64,000 nucleotides of DNA from Istiophorus platypterus (Eukaryota; Chordata; Actinopteri; Istiophoriformes; Istiophoridae): contig CM029112.1 of assembly GCA_016859345.1 (NCBI GenBank), forward strand, positions 10,427,089 to 10,491,088. The letters run 5' to 3'. Position numbers and translations under genes: made by a program. Positions within the stretch are counted from its first letter, which is position 1; each line of letters opens with the position of its first letter. Shown piece by piece: positions 39,081 through 49,621 of this stretch. The notes beneath the pieces are model-generated. The model was not told where the DNA came from. It did not search any database and saw only the letters and a list, made by a program, of their open reading frames with translations.

Positions 39081-39240
39081 CCTCCCCTCCTCTCCTCTCC
39101 TCTCCTCTCCTCTCCTCTCCTCTCCTCTCCTCTCCCATCCTCTCCTCTCTTCTCCCATCCTCGCCTCTCCTCTCCTCTCCTGTCCTCTTTCCTTTCTGCC
39201 CCCCTGTCCTCTCCTCTTCTCTTCTTTCCTCTTCTCTCTT
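39081..39240. repeat. (TCTCC)n polypyrimidine repeat
   Basis: Pentanucleotide TCTCC units, regular up to about 39132, then interrupted by CCATCC and TCTTC variants. The + strand is almost pure pyrimidine, a composition that can form triplex (H-DNA) structures. Confidence 0.95.
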
Positions 39241-39464
39241 CACTCAGCTCTACCACTTAGCCCCTCTCAAGAGGATTTGGCAGGGCTGGATTTAGGGTGC
39301 CGATGCTTATCATACAAAAGAATTAAACCAACTCAAGGTCCGAGCTTTCTATTCTGGTCCGCTATGGCTAATCTGAGAATCTGTGAAGGAGGGCTTAGGT
39401 GATGTTACATTTTCATTAGACTTCTGATGGCAAACGGGCCACTAATGGTAAGAGCCCTGGGTGC

Positions 39465-39479
39465 CATTGTGATGCAAAT
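39465..39479 (+). promoter_or_regulatory. Perfect SOX-POU composite element
   Basis: CATTGT-G-ATGCAAAT: a SOX core and a POU octamer in the canonical orientation with the 1-bp spacing of the SOX2-OCT4 composite motif. ACTAATGG upstream (39441-39448) and TTTAATTAAAG downstream (about 39491-39501) add homeodomain-type words. It lies about 16 kb past the sox9 mRNA end, in non-repetitive sequence just after the TCTCC repeat. Confidence 0.55.
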
Positions 39480-39499
39480 CCTGATTATTTCTTTAATTA

Positions 39500-40430
39500 A
39501 AGCGTTGGAGGGGGGCAAGAGGGGAGAAGGGGTGGAGTTGACAGAACTGACAGAACTGCATGTCCTTACCCCTACTAGACAAGGATTCTCACGTCCGTCC
39601 CAGACTGGAGATCTAGGGCTCTGGGGGATTTGGCTGGTTTGTGAAGGGTTGGTTGGGTTAGGGGATTGGGGCTGAGTCTTTGAATCTGTGACACAGGTCA
39701 CTTATATTGGCTGAGAGCGTATCATTTTATCTAAGCCTCAGACAAGTTAGAAGATTTTTAAATTTCAATTACTGCAAGAAAAACCTACATATTAAATTGA
39801 CACACCCGCAATGATCAGTGCCCAACTCCTGTCTGTGCTTTTTCTATCATATCTGAAGAATGAGGATAGATTACCTCACAAGACAAAATGTTCACCCCTG
39901 TTCATAGAAAATCATGTTCATCATTGCAGCGTTAATTAACCCAAACCCCAGAGAAAATGGATTCAGTGTGATTACTGTAGCGTGAACTGGGACAGATCAC
40001 AACAATCTAGCGGAGGCCTGATAGCTGCAATGACTGTTTTGTATTGCAGGGTGAAAATCAAGGCAGTTGTCGCTGGTTTCTGTTCTTTTCCCTTGAGATA
40101 ATGTGCGCCACAAAAGAGGAAGTCAGAAAAAACATTGAATTTTGGGTATATGACCGATCCAGCCTCGGGACCTGTATTGTTTGTCCTCGCCACGGTTGTG
40201 GTATTCATGGGAAGACTTTGTGTACCCTGAGCGCCTGTGGACCAGATGTGGTCCTGAGCTAACTTTGGAGCAGGACAGGGACCACTGAAGGAACCGGAGA
40301 CAGAGGAGGAAAGAGCGAGAAAGACCGAGTGAGAGGGGGGGAATGAGAGAGAGAGAATGGTGGGTCAGATGTGTGCAAGGCACCTCCTAAAACACCTCTG
40401 ACCTCCCTCTAGCAGATGACAACTAGGGGT
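39500..40430. other. Short unique interval between repeats; no gene found
   Basis: Non-repetitive sequence with no credible coding frame. It ends in GA-rich sequence (40295-40360) leading into the TG repeat. Confidence 0.6.
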
Positions 40431-40439
40431 GTGCATGTT

Positions 40440-40550
40440 TGTGTGTGTGTGTATGTGTGTGTGTGTGTGTGTGTGGTGGTGGTGGTGGTGGTGGCTGGAG
40501 ATGACTGACTGAGGTGGAGGAAGGAGGTGGGGGTGGAGGGGGGAGGGGGG

Positions 40551-40611
<61 letters not shown>
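40440..40611. repeat. Compound TG / GGT / G-run / TG repeat
   Basis: TG units (40440-40474), GGT units (40474-40493), a G-rich stretch with runs of 5, 6 and 9 G (about 40528-40553), then a pure TG run to 40610. The TG parts favour Z-DNA, and the G-rich part fits the G-quadruplex rule on the + strand. Confidence 0.95.
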
Positions 40612-40612
<1 letters not shown>

Positions 40613-43600
40613 AAACCCTGAGAACTTTTTTTTTTCTCCTGGTGTAGCTGCGCTGCTTTCCAGGACCATGGAGTGTTGCCCCCCTGCAGCTTAAGCCTCT
40701 GTCTCTTTTTGTCCCCAGCACAACAGCCTGTGGCATTCCATGGCAGCAAATCTGGCTGTGCTGTCACATGGGGGAGATTAGCCAAACTAAGACCTCAATA
40801 GAATGCTCACTTTACTCACCCATTCCAGCAGTGGCCACCCCCCCCCCATTCCCCAAACACCCTCGCACACCCAATTTAACCGTTCCTCGTCTAGACAGAG
40901 TGCAAAGCGATTATTATTGGCATTATTAAGACTTATAAGCAATGCTCTTTTTTGTCATTGTCACAGTCCCAGCGGTACACATGAGCTGCCAAGCAATGAG
41001 CCCTATTTCCCACTGTGAAGGCCACTTCCTTGTTGGTTGGGCCTGTGCAGTGCACCACCAGCCAAACTGCAGCTGCTGGGAGTAGACTCAAAATATCTTG
41101 CAGTGGATTTACATCTACTTCCTATCCATTTTCTTCTGTAACTGTGGTTTCTCATGCCTTCTGGCTCCTCCGGTCCACCTCCCCTTCATAATGCAATTAT
41201 TCTGGGCTTGGTCACAGATATTTAGAGTTATTCTAGCCACGCCGCCACTACCCACACACACACCATCCTTATCTGGCGGGGGGACACTTGGAGGAGGATC
41301 TTCCAGGAAACAAATCTCCAGCAGGCTGGAGAGGTCTGCGGCTGCCTGAAGGGACCGAGGATGAACTGGAAAGGGAACGGGGGAAACAGTGGAGATCTGG
41401 GTGGAACAGAACCTTCTGCGAGGGGGTACTGCAAGAACAAAGCCATCTGACTGCATTTATAGACAAAGAGGGAACCACATATGGTTCATGTTTGTAGCAT
41501 GTCAGACTTACACCATTTGCCCCTTTTACGCAACCCCTCGAACCTCATTTACATATGTATTCATGCCCAAATGGGAATTATTAGATTAAGATTTACCAGA
41601 TATATTCCCCGGTTATGTTTATTTAAAAAACGCTTACATCAGGTTGGAGTTAATGCACTGAAAGAGGACACTTAACAGATTGTTATAGTTGAGAGAATCT
41701 GATGACGGTTATGATTTTAGAGTTAAGACCATTGTTCCAGTTATTGGTTAAGTGAATAAATCTTACTCTTTGTGTTACAGAGATGGAAGGCTTAGCTTCA
41801 TGAGGCCCAGAAGCTGAGGCCAAAGCATGACTCTAAGTTTGCAGCTGTAGACTGGGGGCCACAGTTGCAGTGGCACAGAAAATAATTAGGTTTATTTTCA
41901 TGTAATGGTCTACTGCCCAGAGCACCACCATTGCTAAGCATAGGCAAAAAACTATTTTATCACTACCACATAAAAGGACCGTTCCTACCGCCTCTCAAAA
42001 TGGATGTCATTAATGGACCAGGTCTGGCAGGAAAGGGGTGAGGGTAGGGACATTGCAGGCAGGAGGGTTGACACATTAAGGAAGGATATATGGGCAAGAG
42101 CTGCACAATCCAACCTGGCAAGTTACTCAAGCCGTGGCGCAGTGGCACTGCCTCATTCACCTGTTTCATATTACAGACAGAGGAAAAGCAACAGTAAACC
42201 GTGAACCATGAAGTTTAAACATCAAGCATTGCAATATAATTGCCGTCCATGGTATATCTGCTATGAAGTCACGTACTTTAATTGATGCACATATTGGCGC
42301 ATATGCACATATAACAGCGGGAATCGGAATCTGAGCTGCATTTCAACCATTAGAGAAGATATTTGAATTCTACACCACTTACAATCTAATCACAGGCCCC
42401 AGGTCACTGCAGGCCACCTGTCTGATTAGCCTTGCTATCTGGGAGCATATAATTACACATCAGGAATATCAATATACTGTTTACTTTCATCAACACATGC
42501 ACATTAAGTTTGGATAATATCAAATGTTTTAGCCTCTGCTTCCAAACACATCAGGCTGATTTTGTTTATCCTCATCACTCAGTGTGTTTCTTGCCTCTGA
42601 CGTAGCTATCTGGCAGCCAGCTGTAGCCAATCCAGCACACCGCAGCCCAGCGCAGTACATGCCAAGCCTAGCCGGGCCTGCTGCAGTACTGGGCCTGCTG
42701 GCTTTTACTGGACACATTACGTCATGCTTTAGCGTCTGGGAGACATTGTGAACCCAGTGAACATCTAAGCCACCAGTGATCTAACACGATCAGCGGAGGG
42801 GAGCACCAGTGACGCGCGTGAATCACATCATTCCCAACTGAATGCAAAGCCCTTGTATCTCCAAACCATGCACACCACTGCCTCTCCAGATGGTGTAGCT
42901 CACCTTGCACCCCTGGCTCTGAAGTTGGGCTTGAAAATACAAGTCATGTTTGTCAGCAATTTGTGCAATAAAATGCTGTATAGTCAAGAAGTAGTAATAA
43001 TATCATAAGACAGAATAGGTCCAAGATGAAAGTAACAGATTTGGAACACTGCACAGCTGGAAGTCATGGGTGTGTAAGCGATCAGAGCGTGAGGTGTTCC
43101 AGCCTCGTAGGTCTATGGGTTTTTGGGTTGGTGCCTTCATCTTTCACCTCTGTGAGAAATAAGGCGCCTGAGTTAAGTTTACCACTCTTTGTCAGGCTCT
43201 GGGAGCCTGTCAAACAGACAAACCTTAATCACCTCCTCTTGGCAGTTGACCCAGTTCTTATAGGCTGGCTTTGCTATATGGAAGCTGTAGGCATATCTAA
43301 CATATGCATTAAGTATGGATTAGTCCCAACTCGTTACATCCTTGGGGGCATGGGATTACCAAAAACCCACAAAAATAAGAAGCGGATTATATATGGGGTG
43401 ACCAGGGAGTGTTTTTGTCACAGATGACATCTTGTCTTTTGACATACACACACAGTCACGCACACACACACAAACGTACAAAAAAGGTCAGGAGTAGAAG
43501 TGAAGTCAATCCTTGGCAAAGCAAGGTGGTGTGGGTACCTGAGATGTCAAGCTGTTGGCTCAGCTGATTCAGGCTCTTATTATCCCTTCCTATTCCTTCC

Positions 43601-46600
43601 ACCCTTCCCACTTTCCATTCACAACATCAGTGCCTTGCCAGAAGGGTCACCATCCCACACAACAGTCTCACAAAGCTGCATTTGTCCATTATATGATATA
43701 ATATGCTGATACTGGTTGTAAAAGCAAGCGAGTTTTGCACAAAAATTGGCCAGAGGTTTGTGATGTAGCTCGAACAACAATTTCTCCCCTGTTCAATAGG
43801 CTCTGCTATCAGGCATTTTCCAGCTGTCTCATGTGGTAGCCTTTTGGCTAATAGCACCTAAATTAGTATTCATGAAGTATCCTAAACGTCCCTGCTTGTT
43901 TGCTCGCTGCTGTGTTCTCACCATAAATTTGGCTCCAGGAACAGCAACTTACAATGGTTGAAATACTTCTTGTTTTGTGACTTTGTGCATGCTTTTGCGC
44001 TTGTGAAAGTGCGTATGCACGTCTGTGCCAATATGGTTGATACACATGCATTAGAACGTGTGTGTTTACATGCATCATTATAGTGAATCTGGAATTTCCA
44101 TGATGCCCTGTGACCTTTTGATGTGTAATTGTTTTCGTAGTTCACAGGAAAGCTTTTGGAACTCTCTTTCACTTCCGTTCTTGTCAAATTTCTGACATTT
44201 ATTGTGTAGTCACACAAACATTTATTGCAACTTTGAGAGGCCAATTGGAATTTTTAACCCGTACTTTGATGTAGAAAACATACAATCACAAAGGGAAGAC
44301 CTGAAAATTAATTTAAATTCACAAAACTGTGAATCCCCGCTCCTAGAAGGCTACAGCTACAGCTACAGCTGTGAATGTGTGAAGTTTTGAACTCCCCGTG
44401 GCAGAGGGAATGCACCCCCTAAAAGCCGCAGTACACTCCCACCAGCTCAGCAGAAAAGAGAAGAGCAAACCGCAAATGCTATACAATACAACTCAGATAG
44501 AAATAATCACAACCATCACGTCACTTCAGGGAGGGAATGACTGACAGGGCAGTTTATCTAGACACAACTGATTTAGAACTTCCCCTTTACAGTTTGGTGA
44601 AAAAATGAAAACATGTCCACATGCTATCAATGGTGTAAGACAAACGAGAGACAGCAGAGAGAAGTGAAAGTACATGACGTCCGGCACAGCCAACACTAGT
44701 GCCTTCAATGCGTCTCATGAATATCAGCCATATGGTAATAGTGAGAATGTCTCTACCCTATGGAACATGAAAAAAAAAAAAAAAATCTGAGATTGGATAT
44801 AATACAATTCCAATTAAATTAGCAACATCTGTCTAAAATAATTAAGGAATGTGATCAGGCTTGCCCTTGATTATATAATTAGAAATAGGAGTAGGAGATG
44901 TTGAATTACAACTTCAAATAGAAAAGTTCTAACTTCTAAAAAAAACACTGATACATATTACCAATTTTATTTATAGGCTTTCAAAATCAACCATAACTGG
45001 TATTTTTGGATGATGTTTGTAGTTACTGTATGTGTGAACATTATCCATCGCTTTAAGCCTTTCTTGGGCTACTGACAGTAACAGTAACCCTGACCTGCTT
45101 CTATCCCAGACTCACTCAATAAGCTAAACCTGCTCAACCGATTCAATACGACAAACTGCACAGCAAATGTTTCACAAAGTAACTCAAGCAAACGTGGACA
45201 TGGCTATGGCTATTAGGGAAGTGCAGCAGTTGTGGCCGTAGTAGTAGGAATTTTTCCAGCACCCCTTGCCTGGATGCAGTGGAACTAAAGTCTCATACTG
45301 GGTATCAGTTTCCACTTTCCAGCTCCCTGTAATTGAACAAATTGCTTTGAATCAGATTTGCTTGCATGGTCTGTTCTTTGTTATATGGGTTCATAGTGAT
45401 TACAGGATCATGACGGAGCTTTGCCTCAAATGATGACAAACTGCGTGGATTCTCCTAGTAATATGTTCTCATTTGGCCAGCATTATGTTGCTATATTGCT
45501 TGCTTTTTGCTGCTGTATGAAGAGGCCTCTTGACTATTTCAGGCCATAAAGGAAAGATGAGGAATTTTTTGTTGTTGCACAAAAACTTAATAATTAAAAG
45601 CATAAGCCTGCTTAGGACAAATGTTTGAGAACATGGACTCTCAATATCCACTGGGCTGTTACTGGCTCCAAGGAGCTGGACTTGAATTGAGAACAAATGT
45701 TTTTCATTATAAAATAATTTGGAAAGTATTTTTCAGCCAAGCTGCTAAGTTATTAATTGGCCACTTGCTGCTAGTTATTAACAAGGTTACTACATCTTAC
45801 CTAAAAATTGCCTTTATGTTAATTGTTTGCCAAATGCAAATGACCATCTGAAATCATACACTTAACATCTGATACTATCGATGTCGAATACTTGCACAGA
45901 AATAGACACTACATGCAATGCATGTGCCAAAGCATAAAGACACACACTCACACATAAACAGATGTACAGCACATGCACAAATAGACTCTGTTTGAAAGTG
46001 AGTATCTTCGCTGCAAAGTGATAAAAGCCTGCGAGGAGACACTGGCTGACAGCCACGACAGATCCACTTTTCACAGCCAGCACAACACCTCAGAAAAGCC
46101 ATCTAAAATTTCACTTCACCAGAGAATCTCAAGGGGCAAACATTACAATAAAGAAGTTCTATTTTATATCACATTACTGTATTAAAGAATATTATTTTTT
46201 CTGCCCTATTGCCCAACATGATACATGTACAAACATGTCACAGTAAAAGAAATACAATAATAGCATCCTTAATTTCTCCCCCCTAATATTTCATTCAGTT
46301 TTAACTGGTTCTTTCTTTCTTTTTTCTGTCTTTCTTTCTTGAAAGAAAGAACTGGGTGCATAGCAATAAATACAGCATGAAGTTTCTGGCTTTATCAGTG
46401 CATGTCATTTGAGGAACAGTGAAGTTTACACTTAGGATCGTCAGCTGCACTGTCCAACAACAAATCTACTGGCATGTAAATCTCAGATGGTTCAGTTAGT
46501 GGAGGACTGGAGCAAAAATTAAATAGGAAAAACAAACGATGAAAACAAAAATCGCAACAATGCACACAGTCCCACAAATCCTGCAAGTCAACTCGATCAA

Positions 46601-47635
46601 TTCATGAAGCAAGCAGCACTCCAACAGGTTGCTCTTTCCCAAATGAAAACCTCTCCAACAATGTATATACAATAATAGTGTGAAGTGCGATAATTGAAGT
46701 GCCCTGAGTTTCTATGGGATAGACATTCCCATGGTTTCAGCTGTCCTAGGTGCCTGCCAGGATGCTGCTGGCCCATGCAACAGACAGCCATTTCCTCCCA
46801 GGGCCAGGTGATTGACAAAGACACAACAGCCACAGAGCCAAAACGACCCAGTGCTCCACTGCCAAGTACTCTGGGTTATGGTGTCATTCCCATACTGAAC
46901 AAAAGCGTTGAGCAACTAGAGATAGAGAGCCATATCAATTTCAGTTTTAATGAGCACCTTCTGTACTCGAGCCTAATAAGCAGAGTCACCAGCTATCATC
47001 CAAGTGTTTACATTACAGGAACAAGAAAAAATGCTTTTTATGATTGCAGTTGTTATTCTAAGACCGAGGTGAAGTCAGCCGGTGGCAGATTTATACTTTG
47101 ATAATGACAGTATAGTTTATATGGAAGTGAGTAAATCATGTCTTTCAGCTATCATATTTATCTCAACACAGCACAAAACATGATTGTGAAGTAACATGGA
47201 TCGGAAATGAGGGAACTTCATCACAGAAAAAAAAAAAAAGTGAGCAGATGCGACAGACAGAGAACCAAACCCTGGGATTTTGGGTTGCCTTATGTTGTAA
47301 ACAGCTGTATGTTATCCAGCTTACGGCAATGAGACGTGACCAAGCCTCCCTCCCTGCCGCACATCTCCCAGGGATCACTTCAAGGTGAGATACCATCAGA
47401 TGGCAGTGATAGCATCAGATGCAGGCCCCAAAACATCCCCCTGCGAACAATATCGCTAATTTGTTCCTCTCTCTCACTTCCCCAGAGTTCCTCTGAGTGT
47501 ACGTAAGCTTTTGTTTTGTCAAGCGGAGACAGTGAGACAGATTCCTTGTCAAAACTCTTTTCCTCCAGGCCTCTTTCATGAAGAGTTTGACTTCCAATCT
47601 GTTGACTGCACTGACGACTCCACTCATCTGTAAAG

Positions 47636-47638
<3 letters not shown>
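40612..47638. other. Downstream desert; no gene found
   Basis: No credible gene. Items: (CTACAG)3-type repeat (about 44351-44370), an A run (44771-44785), a TTTC/GAAA hairpin-forming repeat (46308-46352), ATTATA-TGA-TATAAT near 43689-43703, and a packed E-box/PBX-MEIS/SOX-TCF cluster (46805-46820). A tRNA A-box-like word at 42134 has no B box. Confidence 0.6.
46805..46820 (+). promoter_or_regulatory. Overlapping E-box, PBX-MEIS-like and ACAAAG words
   Basis: CAGGTG (46805-46810), TGATTGACA (46809-46817; consensus TGATTGACAG) and ACAAAG (46815-46820) overlap in 16 bp, in a non-repetitive stretch (about 46720-46870). Confidence 0.3.

Positions 47639-47676
<38 letters not shown>
47639..47676. 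repeat. (TG)n microsatellite
   Basis: About 18 uninterrupted TG units. Confidence 0.97.
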
Positions 47677-47678
<2 letters not shown>

Positions 47679-47840
47679 CAAGACCAAACATAAGCCTCCG
47701 CATTTCCTTGCAGTAGCAGTTGAGCTCGTCAGGTTTTGAGGAGACGGCTTCTCTGACAGGTGTCGTTAAAGTATGAGTAAGTGTATCTGTGCACGGGGAC
47801 GCTCACGGGCTCTCAGTTGCCTATTATTAAAGAAAACATT

Positions 47841-47864
47841 CTGCCGTCACCATAGTGATGGCAG
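47841..47864. promoter_or_regulatory. 24-bp near-palindrome
   Basis: CTGCCGTCAC-CATA-GTGATGGCAG: 10-bp inverted arms with one mismatch. The centre resembles an RFX X-box half-pair (GTCACC..). Confidence 0.35.
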
Positions 47865-49605
47865 CACACTGAAATGGCTGCTGGGAGTGCTGACAGGCCT
47901 GTGTCAGAGCAGAATTTCCACCCTGCCATTTTGATCACTGCATCCCTCCACCCCTCTTCTCATTTCTTTTGTCAAACCAAGCTACCTTCTTACTTCCCCT
48001 TCACATATTGTCATTTCCTTCTTATCACTGCACTCAAATCAGTCCATATAGATGCTCCCTGTTTTTCCAGTCTCCAACACTCATACACACACTGGCACAC
48101 ACACACCGCTATTAGCTTTCAGAATGAGAGACAGGCAGCAGCAGGTAGAGCTGCCTCAGTTTTTACACTCTACCTCAGGCAACGACCATATCTTCTCAAG
48201 GAGAAGGCTTTCATATTTACTATACAGGCTCATTACTTCACTCTATACAAAGCTGTCATCTCCATCAGTCTCCATAGACGTGCAGTGAAACAAAGATGGT
48301 GCCTTAAGGTAACACAGATGTACTCATATGAAACCATCTGATTGTAGAGGGCATTTATTAATTTGCTCGTAGCTATTTAACACAGAACGCTGCCCTTGCA
48401 TAATATTTGTGATGATCTGAATAAAAGAAGTCCACAGAGACCTTAAGGAATGCATATGTTGCATTCTCACATTGCAGAGTTAAGCAGGCAGGTATAGCCC
48501 ACTAATCACACTGTCACTCACTGTAATGTCTATTAAGTAGGTTCATAATGGTGGCTAAAGATACTTGTGCGAGTATGGCATAAAGGAGCACATACCGGCT
48601 TGCGTGTCTCTCCCATCGAGCACAGTTTGCTGGGCAAAAGCTGTCAGCTTATGTGTTCTGGATGACTCAGATTTTCTGATTAGTGGCCTGTTTTCATAGA
48701 TACAGCGCAACGAGAAACAAATGGGGCCGAAGCATTACTACTGGCAGCTCAAATAAAGAGAATGATTTAATAAATTGATGGGTTCAAAGTAAAGTCGATG
48801 ACAAGAACCGTTGACTAGGAGCATCAAAACTGAGGTGAATTTTTGTGTGCATGAGATAAGTTTTTGCTGTATATCTATCTGCATGTAAATGACGGGGAGG
48901 AAAAATAAAAACATATACAGAAATCTTACTCATTAGCATGACATTGGACAGAGTGCAATTGCTATATCTTTACAATATTGCATAGAATATAATAGATGAA
49001 TAAGGCATGCATGTATGTTGTTGTATATGTTTAATTTACCATCACATTGTTTGTCTGGTGTTCTCCCTTGTATGATATTTTTGATACAGTACAGAGAAAA
49101 CTCCTGGATGAACTTCACCAAGGCCTCTGACGTAAAACACTGTAGTTTCTTTTTCAGTGTGTTATGAACAATGTTTTCAATGAACTGAATAAAGAACCAG
49201 GTTCAAACCAGCATCATGTGTTTTTTGTTTCACATCATCCAAAGTTTGTTGTAGTTACGACAAAGCTGAGAACAACACTGTTGACGTATTGCACCTGTAG
49301 AAGTGTTGACATGCCACCTCAATGAAAGATGACAAGTTTCCAGCCCTTTTCAGCTGGCAGGCTTGTCAGACTCCTCAGCCGAATGTAATGGAGAGTGGGA
49401 AAAAAGCTCAGTGGGCTCAGGATAGATTATTTTCCTCAAAATATATTATTCCTCATTATCCTTTATACAGATATTGCTCCTTTCGATCAGACGGCATTAT
49501 ATTTCTCAGGGACTAATACAAAGGTGGGGATTAAGAGCAGAGCTGTACCTCACTATATACAAAACCTGTACAGACGATGCCTGTCTATAAGCTGATATCT
49601 ATGTT

Positions 49606-49621
49606 TGACCTGTTGTGACCT
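49606..49621 (-). promoter_or_regulatory. Perfect DR4 nuclear-receptor element (thyroid-hormone type)
   Basis: TGACCT-GTTG-TGACCT, on the - strand AGGTCA-N4-AGGTCA, the TR/RXR and LXR/RXR arrangement. It is part of a 10-bp tandem duplication (TGACCTGTTG twice, then a decayed third unit TAACTT). Confidence 0.45.

Noticed and set aside
42134..42144. TGGCGCAGTGG, like a tRNA A box (possible SINE)
   Set aside because: No B box GGTTCGAATCC follows within the needed distance, and there is no tail or flanking duplication.
46308..46352. GTTCTTTCTTTC / GAAAGAAAGAAC inverted repeat
   Set aside because: Explained by a TTTC microsatellite meeting its complement; low information content.
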